DNA of 64,000 nucleotides from positions 62,001-126,000 of the forward strand of contig NZ_JAALCR010000016.1 in NCBI RefSeq assembly GCF_011065895.1, given 5' to 3'. The stretch is from Paludisphaera rhizosphaerae. Lineage in GTDB: Bacteria; Planctomycetota; Planctomycetia; Isosphaerales; Isosphaeraceae. Positions 54,344-63,621 of the stretch are shown here, piece by piece (position 1 is the first letter of the stretch; the number at the start of each line of letters is the position of its first letter). A model generated the notes under the pieces. The model made no database searches. It had not been told where the DNA came from and saw nothing but the letters and a program-made list of their open reading frames with translations. The position numbers and the translations under genes were made by a program.

Positions 54344-55039
54344 ATGATGAAGAGATCCGTTCTCCGCACCGCCGCGTTCCCGGTCGTCCTGGCCTGGGCG
54401 GGGGCAGTCCAGGGTCAGACGGCGGCGCAGCCGAAGATCCAGCCCGGCCCCAACGAGCCCGACTGGGTCGTCGTGCTGAAGGACCGCTACGGGCTTTCCA
54501 TGTTCGGCGACCTCCTCAATCCGGTCAAAACGACCGCCACGGCCACGCCAGGGCTGTTCCGCAAGGCCGGGCCGGGACCCGTGATCTACCGCCCGGTCAT
54601 CGCGCTAGGGCTTGAGACGAAGAACCGGGGCGGCTGGTATCGTCCGGCCGCCGACGCCGCGCCGGAGAAGATGGAACTCTGGTCGTACGTGTTCAAGAAC
54701 ACGACCAAGGATCTGGAGTCGGGCGCGAACCTGCCGCCGCCGATCGATTCGGCGTCGAAGATCGAATTCGAGCCGGGCGACGCGCCGTTCGGCCTCTGGA
54801 TCTCCAACGACGGCCTGAACGACGGCGGGGTGTTCTCGGAGCCGGCCCAGGTCGCCCGAGTCAACAAGCGGCTTGCGAGCCAGCCCTACAAGGCCATGAT
54901 CTACCCCTACCGCGACAAGGCCACGGGGAAGGACGTTCCCAACAGCTACCTCATCGGCTGGGAATATTCCACCAACGACGACTTCCAGGACGTCGTCTGC
55001 CGGATCGACAACGTCGTGCTCGTCGAACCGGCGAAGTGA
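54344..55039 (+). CDS. Secreted protein of unknown family, beta-rich
   Basis: 231 residues from ATG 54344 (GGGAGAG upstream), with a signal peptide ending near VQGQTA. The remainder is predicted beta-sheet with PDWVVVLKDRYGLSMFGDLL, GPGPVIYRPVIALG, FGLWISNDGLNDGGVFSEP, MIYPYRDKATG and SYLIGWEYSTNDDFQDVVCR. I do not recognise a named family; the pattern resembles extracellular adhesion or structural repeats of the DUF4114 type only loosely. It starts four bases after the YfhO gene, so the two probably form a unit. Confidence 0.65.
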   Translation: MMKRSVLRTAAFPVVLAWAGAVQGQTAAQPKIQPGPNEPDWVVVLKDRYGLSMFGDLLNPVKTTATATPGLFRKAGPGPVIYRPVIALGLETKNRGGWYRPAADAAPEKMELWSYVFKNTTKDLESGANLPPPIDSASKIEFEPGDAPFGLWISNDGLNDGGVFSEPAQVARVNKRLASQPYKAMIYPYRDKATGKDVPNSYLIGWEYSTNDDFQDVVCRIDNVVLVEPAK

Positions 55040-55046
55040 ACCGAAC

Positions 55047-55077
55047 CCCGCGCGGGCGGACGAATCGCCCGCGCGGG
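55047..55077. terminator. Bidirectional hairpin between convergent genes
   Basis: CCCGCGCGGGCG and CGCCCGCGCGGG pair perfectly (12 bp) around seven bases. It lies between the stop of the plus-strand gene (55039) and the stop of the minus-strand giant (55091), so it can serve both transcripts. Confidence 0.7.
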
Positions 55078-55090
55078 CATTGCCGGGCGA

Positions 55091-58000
55091 TCAAGGAGCC
55101 TTGGCGGCCTCGGGCTTCGCCACCTCGGCGGGGGCCGCGGGCTTGGGCGCCTCGGCCGGAGTTGGAGCCGGGGCAGGAGCCGTTGCGGCCGGTTGCACAG
55201 GTTCCGGCTTGCCGAGCTTGTCGAGGTAATACTCGATCAACGGCTTGACCGCGAGGTCGGAGGATAGCTCCAGGGCCTTGGCGAAGTGGACGGCCGCCTG
55301 TTGCGGCTCGCCCCATTCGAGGAGGCACTGGGCCGTGTCGAACTCCCAACTCGCCTGACGGCTGAGCATGGGCCCGACGGCGGCGGCTTCGTTGGTGGTC
55401 GCGACGAGATCGCCGTGCATCGAGCGAACGGCCACCCCGAGCGCCCGATTGGTGCGGTCGTAGGCCAGTCGAGGCAGAGCCTGCGTCTGCCAGAGCATCG
55501 ACGCGTACGAGTAATTGCCCATCAGCTTGTAGACCAGGCCCTGACGGAACGAGGCGATCGAGGGTTCACCCAGATTCGGATCCGCGCCGGCGGAGGGCTT
55601 GATGATCTCCAGCGACCGCTCGGGCTGGCCCGTGCTGCAGTAGAGGTCGACGAGCTGGGGCTTCACCACGGTTGGGCTCAGGTTGCTACGGTCGGCGTCC
55701 TCGAACTGGGTGATCGCCAGCCCCACCGCGCCCTGGTTGAGCGCGAACTGACCGAGTTCGATCGGCCCCGCCTGACGCTCGATCTGGAGGCTGCTCATCG
55801 CCTGCTCGATCTGGCCGATCTGCTGGTTGTACTGATCGAGGGTCGTCTGATACTGGGCGCGAGCCTCCTGATTGAGGTCGCCGGCTTTCGCGGTGTCGAA
55901 GACGGCCTGCAACTCGTCGCGGGCTAGGTCGACGAAGCCGAGCTGCGAGTAGGCGTCGAACAGGTCGAAGTGGAGAGAGATCAACTCCATCCGTTCCTGC
56001 TGAGTACGAACCGGCGGAGTGGTCTCCACGGCGTACTTCAGCGCGGTCACGACCTGACGGATCCGCTCGTTCATCAGCGTGCCGGAGGGCTTGATCGCGG
56101 CGATCCGGTCGCGGTTCTCGGGCGTCAGTTTGATGCCGGAGATCAGAGCGGCCTCTTGCTGGGCGAGGGCTCGATAGGCGATGGCGAGCAATCGATAGGC
56201 CGAGAAATCGTCCGGGTTCTGGGCGAGGGCGCCGCGGGCCTCGCGGATCGCCATCAAGCAGCGGGCCGGGTCGGGAGGAGCAGGGGTGCCGTCGGGGTTC
56301 GTCCCGCCGGCCAGCCAGCGCCGAGCGGCGTTGGTCTGAGACCGCGGCGGCGTCAGCGATCGGCTCCGGACGATGTCGTCGATGAACTCGACGGGCGTCG
56401 GCGGCCGGTCGGGCGCAGGGCTCGGGGATGCGAGCTTGTAGGCTCGCCGCTCGGGTTCGAGGCGTCGGTCGCGGAAGGTGACCACGTCCGGCTCAGCGGC
56501 GTCGGCTCGGCCGAACATCGTCACTCGTCCGTCGTCGTAGAACGGGATCCAGTTCGGGCTCTGCGAGAGCTTCTGACGGGTGTTCGGGGCCGACTCGTCG
56601 ACCATGACGGCCGAGATCTTGTACTCGTCGAGGATGGGCTTCCAGACCGCGGCGTCGTCGTCGCGGAGGGCGTTCAGAAGCGTCCGGTGCTTCTCCTGGA
56701 TCTCGGACGGGAAGAGGAGCGAGCGGCTGTCGACGAAGGTTTTACGCGTCGGGCCCGCCTTCCAGACGATGGCGTCGCCCTCGCCGAGACTCCAGTTGAA
56801 GACGTTCCCCTTGATCCCCTCGCTCGTCGCCAGGAAGTCGGCCGCCTTGAAGGAGAAATCGTCGGGGTCGAAGCCGAAGCCGAAGCGAAGATCGCCCAGA
56901 GACTTGCCGTAGCCGGTGATGGCCATGCTGGTGCAAATGAAGAGGAGCGCCAGGGTGACCAGTCGCCCGCCCGTCGACCAGGTGGTCCAACCGCTTCCCA
57001 GTCGCCCGGAGGTCCCGAACTTCCGCTGATACCACTCCTGCCCGTTGAGCGTGGCGACCGCCGCCAGCACCACCGCGAATTCGGCCGCGTAGCGGATGTA
57101 GAAGGCCCACGCGACGGCCACGACCACGAACGGCAGGAGCCGCGCCCAGGAGAATCCCTTCGCGTTCAGCACGAACGTCGCCAGCCCGCCACCGACGCAG
57201 ATGAAGTAGAAGATCATCCACAAATGCCAGACTCCGCCGTACTGCGGGGACCGGATCGTCGGCCCGAAGTACGAGAGCTGGCTGAGAGTCGGGAGGGCCT
57301 TCGACCCGCTGAAGAAGCTCGTGATCGGTTCCAGGGCGGCGGGATAGATCCAAATGTGCGAGGGGTTGAGCACCGCGACCAGGGCGCACACCGACAAGAT
57401 GACGCCTGCAAGAGCCGCTGTGATCGGCGGCGGGGCATCGGTTTCCTCGACTCGGAGACTCCTGGAAGAGGCGGGCGTTTCCCCCTTCTTGCCGTCGAGG
57501 AACCTGCCGAGGGTCGCGGCCCCGAAAATCAGCAACCCGAGGAGGAACGTCGGATCGACGTTCGCCCAGAGGAGGAACAGCGGAATCAGAGCGTACAGGG
57601 CGAATCGCGAGGAATGCTGGAAGGCCCGGAAGAGCAGGAGCACCTCGACGGCCAGGAAGAAGGTGCTCCAGGTGGTGGAGTCGACGATCGCGGGCTGGCC
57701 GATCCCCCCGAGCATCAGCCCCCCCGGCGCAACGGCCGCCCCGAGCGCCAGAGCCGTGCAGACTGCGGACCACCACAGACCGGGGCCCTTGTGACGGACC
57801 TTGATCAGGACGAAGGCCGTCGCCAGTCGGAGCAAGGCCGTCAGAGCCACCAGCGCGCCGGTGGCGACCTGTTCAGCCGAGGCTCGGTGGGCGGTCGGGT
57901 CGTCCTGGGATTCTGGAACCATCCCGTAGACCATGTCGTAGACCGCCGCCGAGACCGTCTGGAACAGCCAGGGGACGTTCACCCACCGCTTGCCTTCCTC

Positions 58001-58330
58001 CGTGTAGGAGAAGGAGTCGGTCAGGACGGGCGACCCCTGACGGATGATCTCGCGGCCCATCTGGAGATTCGACCAGAGCGGGGCGTGGTTGGTCCGGACC
58101 GCCGACGTGACGAACGCCAGCAGCAGCACGGCGCCCAGGACGTAGAGGTCGTAATAGGCGTTCCACTCGGTGACCCGCTCTGGGGTCCAGGGTTCGGGCT
58201 GCGCCTCGGGCTCATCGTCGCCCTCGGGCGTCGCGACGCCCTCTGCGTCGGATGGGACGGCTCGACGGGGATCGTCGTCGTCGCGGTGGGGCTTGCCAGA
58301 GGGGGAAGAGGAGGCGTCGGATCGTGTCAT
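55091..58330 (-). CDS. Large membrane protein with TPR-like C-terminal half
   Basis: 1079 residues. Acidic N-terminus, then about ten hydrophobic helices (roughly 65-500) with QGSPVLTDSFSYTEEGKRW and VNVPWLFQTVSAAVYD, the type seen in GT-C / oligosaccharide-transferase-like membrane proteins. Residues about 500-600 are extracytoplasmic-like (FLATSEGIKGNVFNWSLGEG, DSRSLLFPSEIQEKHR). From about 690 to 1010 repeated helical pairs (AYRLLAIAYRALAQQEAALI, FDAYSQLGFVDLARDELQAV, LVDLYCSTGQPERSLEIIK) indicate TPRs, ending in a Pro/Ala-rich tail. No enzyme activity can be named. Stops face the small secreted gene across a hairpin. Confidence 0.7.
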   Translation of the reverse strand: MTRSDASSSPSGKPHRDDDDPRRAVPSDAEGVATPEGDDEPEAQPEPWTPERVTEWNAYYDLYVLGAVLLLAFVTSAVRTNHAPLWSNLQMGREIIRQGSPVLTDSFSYTEEGKRWVNVPWLFQTVSAAVYDMVYGMVPESQDDPTAHRASAEQVATGALVALTALLRLATAFVLIKVRHKGPGLWWSAVCTALALGAAVAPGGLMLGGIGQPAIVDSTTWSTFFLAVEVLLLFRAFQHSSRFALYALIPLFLLWANVDPTFLLGLLIFGAATLGRFLDGKKGETPASSRSLRVEETDAPPPITAALAGVILSVCALVAVLNPSHIWIYPAALEPITSFFSGSKALPTLSQLSYFGPTIRSPQYGGVWHLWMIFYFICVGGGLATFVLNAKGFSWARLLPFVVVAVAWAFYIRYAAEFAVVLAAVATLNGQEWYQRKFGTSGRLGSGWTTWSTGGRLVTLALLFICTSMAITGYGKSLGDLRFGFGFDPDDFSFKAADFLATSEGIKGNVFNWSLGEGDAIVWKAGPTRKTFVDSRSLLFPSEIQEKHRTLLNALRDDDAAVWKPILDEYKISAVMVDESAPNTRQKLSQSPNWIPFYDDGRVTMFGRADAAEPDVVTFRDRRLEPERRAYKLASPSPAPDRPPTPVEFIDDIVRSRSLTPPRSQTNAARRWLAGGTNPDGTPAPPDPARCLMAIREARGALAQNPDDFSAYRLLAIAYRALAQQEAALISGIKLTPENRDRIAAIKPSGTLMNERIRQVVTALKYAVETTPPVRTQQERMELISLHFDLFDAYSQLGFVDLARDELQAVFDTAKAGDLNQEARAQYQTTLDQYNQQIGQIEQAMSSLQIERQAGPIELGQFALNQGAVGLAITQFEDADRSNLSPTVVKPQLVDLYCSTGQPERSLEIIKPSAGADPNLGEPSIASFRQGLVYKLMGNYSYASMLWQTQALPRLAYDRTNRALGVAVRSMHGDLVATTNEAAAVGPMLSRQASWEFDTAQCLLEWGEPQQAAVHFAKALELSSDLAVKPLIEYYLDKLGKPEPVQPAATAPAPAPTPAEAPKPAAPAEVAKPEAAKAP

Positions 58331-58585
58331 GAGACTCAGCCGGCAAAGGAATCCGAAAATGATGGCGAAATCGAACCCTGGTCGGGAGGCGCAGCGCGCA
58401 ATCCGATCGAGGTAGCGAAGGCTTCATGCTAGAAGCCGCCGCCGAGGGTGGTCAAGGGGGGTGGGGGGGCGGTCGTTGACTTCGAGGGGGCCGCACCTAG
58501 AATGCGTAAGTTCACGAAGGCGGCCGACGTCGACAACCCTTGCCAAGCGACGCCGCACCTCGTCACACGCCGGGATACCTCGCCG

Positions 58586-59302
58586 ATGAAGCTCCTCACC
58601 GCGATCCCCGTCCATAACGAGGAAAAGTACCTCGAAGAGGTGCTCGCCCAGGTTCTTAAATACGCCGACGACGTTCTGGTCGTCGACGACGGTTCCAAGG
58701 ACCGAACGCCTGAGCTGCTGAAGAAGTTCCCCGTCCGCGTGATTCGGCACGAGACGAACCAGGGATACGGCGCCGGCCTCAAGACGGCGTTCGCCGCGGC
58801 GCTCGAAGGGGGATACGAGGGGCTCGTCACGCTCGATTGCGACGGCCAGCATGAACCCGCGCTGATTCCCGAAATCGCCGCCGGGCTCGCCGAGGCGGAC
58901 ATCGTCTCCGGCAGCCGCTACCTCCAGGTGTTCGATCCTTCGCAGCGGCCCCCCGAAGAGCGCAGGAAAATCAACGTCGAGGTGACCCGCTGGCTGAACG
59001 AATGCCTGGGCCTCAACCTGACCGACGCCTTCTGCGGGTTCAAGGCGTACAACCGCCGCGCATTGGAGTGCTTTGACATCACCGATCTTGGGTACGCCAT
59101 GCCGCTGCAGGCGTGGGTCCAGGCGGTGAAGCACGGGCTGAAGATCGTCGAGGCGCCCGTCCCGTTGATCTACCTGGACGAATCCCGGGCGTTCGGCGGC
59201 TCCCTGGACGATTCGACCTACCGGCTGAACCATTACCGGAAGGTCTTCGCCGACGCGCTTGAGCGTGCAGGCCTGGAAGTCGCGGGGGGCTGTCGGGGAT
59301 GA
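58586..59302 (+). CDS. Family 2 glycosyltransferase (polyprenol-phosphate mannosyl/glucosyltransferase-like)
   Basis: 238 residues from the ATG at 58586 (MKLLTAIPVHNEEKYL). GT-A fold with DDVLVVDDGSKDRTPELL, NQGYGAGLKTAFAAALEG and VTLDCDGQHEPAL (metal-binding DxD-like), then IVSGSRYLQVFD and a C-terminal helix-rich part with TDAFCGFKAYNRRAL, the signature of DPM1-like enzymes that load mannose or glucose onto polyprenyl phosphate. No transmembrane helix, so peripheral. The last four bases overlap the start of the BshC-like gene (ATGA), so translation is probably coupled. Confidence 0.88.
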   Translation: MKLLTAIPVHNEEKYLEEVLAQVLKYADDVLVVDDGSKDRTPELLKKFPVRVIRHETNQGYGAGLKTAFAAALEGGYEGLVTLDCDGQHEPALIPEIAAGLAEADIVSGSRYLQVFDPSQRPPEERRKINVEVTRWLNECLGLNLTDAFCGFKAYNRRALECFDITDLGYAMPLQAWVQAVKHGLKIVEAPVPLIYLDESRAFGGSLDDSTYRLNHYRKVFADALERAGLEVAGGCRG

Positions 59303-60930
59303 AAGCCACCCGCCTGCGGGCTCCCTCTCATGACGGCGGCCTGCTGGCGGAACCTCCGCTTGATCGGGCTCCGTCGCTCGCCGAGGCCAACGTCGACCGT
59401 CTCGCTTCCTGGGATCATGATTTCCAGGGGCGGAGGGCGTCGTGGCTCCGTCCGTTCGTGCGGACTCAGGCCGTCGAGGCGGCGCGAGGGTATCTTGCGA
59501 CGATCGGCGTCGAGCCGCCGGACGTTCCCGACGAGCCGAGCGGGTTGATCGTCACTGGGCATCAGCCGGAGATGTATCACCCGGGCGTCTGGGTCAAGAA
59601 CTTCGCCGCCGCCGCGATCGCATCAAGGCGTGGGACGGCCGCGCTGAACGTCATCGTCGACGACGACATCCCCAAATCGGCGTCGATCCGCGTGCCTCAC
59701 CTGAAGGACGGTCGACTGGCCGTCGGCCGGGTGGAGTTCGACCGCTGGGACACCGAGGCCCCCTATGAGGATCTCCCCGTTCACGACGAGGAACTGTTCG
59801 CTTCCTTCGGCGAACGGGTTCGCGCAGAACTTGGGGGGCTCATCTCCGACCCTCTCATCGATGATTTCTGGCCCGAGGTCGCTCGTGAGCGCGAAAGCGG
59901 CCTGATGCTGGGGCTTCGGCTCGCGGCGGCTCGGCGGCGGATCGAGGAATCGTGGGGCGTCTCAAACCTGGAGGTTCCGTTCAGCCGCGTCTGCCAGAGC
60001 GAGGGGTTCTACTGGTTCGCCTGCCACATTTTGGCCAACCTGGCCAGGTTCCAGTCCGTTCACAACAAGGCCCTGCGCGAGTATCGAACCCTCTACGGGA
60101 TCCGGAGCAAGAATCATCCGGTCTCGGCCCTGAAAGCCGAAGGCGAGTGGTTGGAGGCGCCGTTCTGGGTCTGGCGTGCTGGCAGACCTCGCCGCCGTCC
60201 GCTGATGGTCCGGCAGGGTCCGACGAGCATGCTCCTGCGGATCGCCGACGAGGATGAGGCGTTCATCGAGCTTCCGCTCGCTCCGGATCGCGAGGCCTGC
60301 TGCGCCGTCGAGCGGCTGATGGATCTCCCCCTGACCGACGTCCGCCTGCGGACCCGCGCCCTGACGACCACCATGTTCAGTCGCTTCCTGCTGAGCGACC
60401 TGTTCATCCACGGGATCGGCGGCGCGAAGTACGACGAACTGGGAGACGCGATCGCCCATCGCTTCTTCGGCGTCGAGCCCCCCTCGTTCCTGACCCTCTC
60501 GCTGACCTCGTGGCTCGGGTTGCCTCAGACGTCCGCGTCCGCGGCCACCCTCGCGGCTCTCGATCGCGAGTCGCGGGTCCTCGAATACAATCCGGACCAG
60601 CGTCTCGGCGACGACCTCACCCCCGAACAGATCAGGCTCGTTGAGGAGAAGGCTCGTCTCATCGCCGAGGATCCCGAAACTCACCGCGCACGCAAGGATC
60701 GATTCCGGCGGATTCGGGCCATCAACGAGGCCCTTCATCCCGCTGTGGCCGAGCGATCCCAGAACCTTCGCGACGAACGTGCGACGATCGTCCGCGAGGT
60801 TGAGGAGAACCGGCTGGCCAGGAGCCGCGAATACGCCGTCGTGCTCCACTCCAGTGAGCGATTGCGACAGGTGATGATGGGAGTCGTCGAGACGCTCGTC
60901 GAGCCTGTTGCGGAACCTTCGGATTCCTGA
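59299..60930 (+). CDS. BshC-like protein (possible bacillithiol-type cysteine-adding enzyme)
   Basis: 543 residues, close to the usual BshC length. A Rossmann-like N-terminal part contains SGLIVTGHQPEMYHPGVWVK, which resembles the GHQP/GQQP nucleotide loop of BshC, then ALNVIVDDDIPKSASIRVP. The C-terminal region has LLSDLFIHGIGGAKYDELGD and a long coiled coil with EEKARLIAEDPETHRARKDR. BshC joins cysteine to GlcN-malate to make bacillithiol; no bshA or bshB is in this window. Confidence is limited because planctomycete homologues are diverged. The start codon overlaps the GT2 stop codon. Confidence 0.5.
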   Translation: MKATRLRAPSHDGGLLAEPPLDRAPSLAEANVDRLASWDHDFQGRRASWLRPFVRTQAVEAARGYLATIGVEPPDVPDEPSGLIVTGHQPEMYHPGVWVKNFAAAAIASRRGTAALNVIVDDDIPKSASIRVPHLKDGRLAVGRVEFDRWDTEAPYEDLPVHDEELFASFGERVRAELGGLISDPLIDDFWPEVARERESGLMLGLRLAAARRRIEESWGVSNLEVPFSRVCQSEGFYWFACHILANLARFQSVHNKALREYRTLYGIRSKNHPVSALKAEGEWLEAPFWVWRAGRPRRRPLMVRQGPTSMLLRIADEDEAFIELPLAPDREACCAVERLMDLPLTDVRLRTRALTTTMFSRFLLSDLFIHGIGGAKYDELGDAIAHRFFGVEPPSFLTLSLTSWLGLPQTSASAATLAALDRESRVLEYNPDQRLGDDLTPEQIRLVEEKARLIAEDPETHRARKDRFRRIRAINEALHPAVAERSQNLRDERATIVREVEENRLARSREYAVVLHSSERLRQVMMGVVETLVEPVAEPSDS

Positions 60931-60954
60931 CGACGGCGTGGGGCTGCCCTGGCC

Positions 60955-61848
60955 TCACGGCTTGAGATAACGAGTCAGGAAAGCCTCAGCGGCCTCGTGT
61001 TCTGCGCGGCCGAAACCGACGCCATGGCCGCCTCCCTTCACGGTGCGGAACTCGACCGGGACACCGGCCGCCTGGAGGGCGTCGACCAGGAGGACGCTCT
61101 GACCGTGTGGGACCAGGGGGTCGTGGTCGCCGTGCACGACGAGGAATGGGGGCGTCTGCTTCGAGACGTAGGTGATCGGGTTGGCCTTCGCGGCCTTCTC
61201 CTTCTCCTGCTGGATGGGGCCGCCGAGCAAACGCGATTCGGGCGAACCAGGCGAATCGTGCTCCATGCTCTTGGGAAGGGCCTTTGACTGCTCGGTCATC
61301 TTCGTGAAATCGGTCGGGCCGAAGAAGTCGACGACGCAGCTCACATGGCTGGAAACGTCCAGGTTCCCGCCGACGTCGAAAGTCTTCGTCCCTCCCGTCG
61401 TCCCGAGCATCGCGACGAAGTATCCGCCCGCCGACGAGCCCCACGCGCCGAAACGCTCTGGATCGATGCCATATTCCTTTGCGTGCTTCCGCAGCCATCG
61501 GACGGCCGCCTTGCAGTCCTCGACCGGCGCGGGGAAGATCGCGTCCTGGGAGAATCGATAGCCCAGGCTGGCGACGGCAAAGCCTTTCTGAAGCAACGCG
61601 AGCGCCGGATTGCCTCCCCGTTTATCGCCGGCCATGAACGCCCCACCGTGAATCCAGATCACGAGGGGCTTCGGCCCGTCCCCCGGCGGGATGAACAGGT
61701 CGAGCTTCTGACGGAGGTGGCCGTTCTCGACGTACGCGGCGTCCCAGACGGCCCGAGTCCCTTCGGGGGCCTGCCTTGGGAGCGGCGGATCTTCGGCGGC
61801 GAAAGCGGCCAGGGCCAACGTGCAGGGGATCGCCAGAAACAGGGACAT
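60955..61848 (-). CDS. Secreted alpha/beta-hydrolase (BD-FAE / carboxylesterase-like)
   Basis: 297 residues with a signal peptide (to about 18, AAFAAE). LVIWIHGGAFMAGDKRGG (oxyanion HGG), FGAWGSSAGGYFVAMLG (nucleophile Ser), VVHGDHDPLVPHGQS (acid Asp) and GGGHGVGFG (base His) give a complete triad of the HGG-type esterases, including bifunctional xylan-esterase-like (BD-FAE) members. Probably removes acetyl or other acyl groups from a carbohydrate or small ester. Convergent with the BshC-like gene, 24 bases apart. Confidence 0.88.
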   Translation of the reverse strand: MSLFLAIPCTLALAAFAAEDPPLPRQAPEGTRAVWDAAYVENGHLRQKLDLFIPPGDGPKPLVIWIHGGAFMAGDKRGGNPALALLQKGFAVASLGYRFSQDAIFPAPVEDCKAAVRWLRKHAKEYGIDPERFGAWGSSAGGYFVAMLGTTGGTKTFDVGGNLDVSSHVSCVVDFFGPTDFTKMTEQSKALPKSMEHDSPGSPESRLLGGPIQQEKEKAAKANPITYVSKQTPPFLVVHGDHDPLVPHGQSVLLVDALQAAGVPVEFRTVKGGGHGVGFGRAEHEAAEAFLTRYLKP

Positions 61849-61917
61849 CAGAGCCTCCTCGATCGATGTCGAGCCGGACCTGGAAGCGCCGACCTCGCGA
61901 AGTCCGGCCTCGTCCGG

Positions 61918-61923
61918 TATACT
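61918..61923 (+). promoter_or_regulatory. Possible -10 element for pyrG
   Basis: TATACT, one of the closest -10 matches in the window, lies 45 bases before the pyrG start. The expected -35 region is weak, so only the -10 hexamer is called. The CCCCCC run at 61934 follows and could serve start-site or stuttering control, which is not demonstrated. Confidence 0.4.
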
Positions 61924-61968
61924 AGGCTTTTACCCCCCCTGTACAGTCTCACCCATCAAGGTTAGGCG

Positions 61969-63621
61969 ATGGCCAAGCACATCTTCGTGACGGGCGGAGT
62001 GGTCAGCTCGCTCGGCAAGGGGCTCACCTGCGCGTCGATCGGGATGATCCTGGAGCAACGCGGGCTGCGGGTGCGGCTCCAAAAATTCGATCCCTATATC
62101 AACGTCGATCCGGGCACGATGAGCCCGTATCAGCACGGCGAGGTCTACGTCCTCGACGACGGTTCCGAGACCGATCTCGACCTCGGCCACTACGAGCGGT
62201 TCACCCACGCCAAGCTCACCAAAGACTGCAACTACACGACCGGCAAGATCTACCTCTCCGTCATCCAGAAGGAGCGGGAAGGTCGGTACTACGAGGGGAA
62301 GACCGTGCAGGTCATCCCTCACGTCACCGATGAGATCAAGGCGGCCGTCCACCAGATGGCGACCGACGACGTCGACGTCGTCATCACCGAGATCGGCGGC
62401 ACCGTCGGCGACATCGAAAGCCTGCCGTTCCTGGAGGCGATCCGTCAGTTCGCCCTCGACGTCGGCCGCGAGAACTGCGTCTACATCCACCTGACGCTGG
62501 TTCCATATCTCAAGGCCGCCGCCGAACTGAAGACGAAGCCGACCCAGCACTCCGTCGGCGCGCTCCGACAGATCGGCATCCAGCCCGACATCCTGATCTG
62601 CCGAACCGAGCACCCGATCCCCGGCGACGAGAAGGACAAGATCGCCCTCTTCTGCAACATCGAGAAGAAGGCCGTCATCGAGGAGCGCGATCGCCAGTAC
62701 AGCATCTATGAGGTGCCGCTCAGCCTGGTGCAGAACGGCCTCGACAACCTGCTGGTCAAGCGGCTCGGTCTGAAGGCCAGCCCGATCGACCTGACCGTCT
62801 GGTCCGACATGGTCGAGCGGCTGGTGCACCCGAAGCACGAGGTCCGGATCGGCGTCGTCGGCAAGTACATGAAGCATCGCGACGCGTACAAGTCCGTGTA
62901 CGAGTCGCTCGACCACGCTGGCATCGCCCACCGGGCGCGGGTGTCGGTCGTCCGGATCGAGGCCGAGGAAGTCAGCGCCCGCGGAGCCGACGCCCTGCTG
63001 GGCGGCATCGACGGCTTGCTCGTCCCCGGCGGCTTCGGCATGCGGGGGATCGAGGGGAAGATCGAAGCCATCCGCTACGCTCGCACGCGGGGCATCCCGT
63101 TCTTCGGGATCTGCCTGGGGATGCAGTGCGCGGTGATCGAGTATTCCCGCAGCGTGCTCGGACTCGAGGACGCCAACAGCACTGAGTTCGAGAAGGACTG
63201 CGAGCACCCGGTCATCGCACTGATGGAAGAGCAACTCGCCGTCACCAAGCGCGGCGGGACGATGCGGCTGGGGGCCTGGCCGTGTGCGCTGGAGCCGAAC
63301 TCGCTGGCTCGCAAGGCGTACGGCCAGGAGCAGATCTCCGAGCGGCACCGGCACCGATACGAGTTCAACAACGCCTATCGCGAGCCGCTGGAAAAGGCCG
63401 GCCTGACCGCCTCGGGCAAGAGTCCGGACGGCCAGATCGTCGAGATCGTCGAGATGGCCGATCATCCCTGGTTCGTCGCCGTCCAGTTCCATCCCGAATT
63501 CCAGTCCAAGCCGACCGATCCCCATCCCCTTTTCCGCGACTTCATTGGCGCGGCGCTTCAGCGCCGTGAGGCGGGTCGGACGGCCGCGGACGGTGCCGCC
63601 GCAAAGGCGGCGACCCCATGA
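61969..63621 (+). CDS. pyrG: CTP synthase (glutamine hydrolysing)
   Basis: 550 residues. N-terminal synthase domain: [17 protein letters not shown] (ATP loop), [40 protein letters not shown] and [21 protein letters not shown]-terminal class I glutamine amidotransferase: [23 protein letters not shown] with nucleophile Cys382, and [13 protein letters not shown] with His and Glu. Converts UTP, ATP and glutamine to CTP. Stop codon overlaps the ATG of a nagA-like gene (ATGA), so the next gene is probably translated by coupling. Confidence 0.98.
   Translation: MAKHIFVTGGVVSSLGKGLTCASIGMILEQRGLRVRLQKFDPYINVDPGTMSPYQHGEVYVLDDGSETDLDLGHYERFTHAKLTKDCNYTTGKIYLSVIQKEREGRYYEGKTVQVIPHVTDEIKAAVHQMATDDVDVVITEIGGTVGDIESLPFLEAIRQFALDVGRENCVYIHLTLVPYLKAAAELKTKPTQHSVGALRQIGIQPDILICRTEHPIPGDEKDKIALFCNIEKKAVIEERDRQYSIYEVPLSLVQNGLDNLLVKRLGLKASPIDLTVWSDMVERLVHPKHEVRIGVVGKYMKHRDAYKSVYESLDHAGIAHRARVSVVRIEAEEVSARGADALLGGIDGLLVPGGFGMRGIEGKIEAIRYARTRGIPFFGICLGMQCAVIEYSRSVLGLEDANSTEFEKDCEHPVIALMEEQLAVTKRGGTMRLGAWPCALEPNSLARKAYGQEQISERHRHRYEFNNAYREPLEKAGLTASGKSPDGQIVEIVEMADHPWFVAVQFHPEFQSKPTDPHPLFRDFIGAALQRREAGRTAADGAAAKAATP

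Noticed and set aside
55091-55200. Pro/Ala-rich repeat at the C-terminus of the TPR membrane protein as a DNA repeat
   Set aside because: The alternation of Ala/Pro/Glu codons is low-complexity coding sequence typical of a flexible tail; it is not an independent repeat element.
55970-58432. 820-codon plus-strand frame opposite the TPR membrane protein
   Set aside because: Arg/Glu/Gly-rich with no membrane or catalytic motif; the minus-strand frame has clear helices and TPRs.
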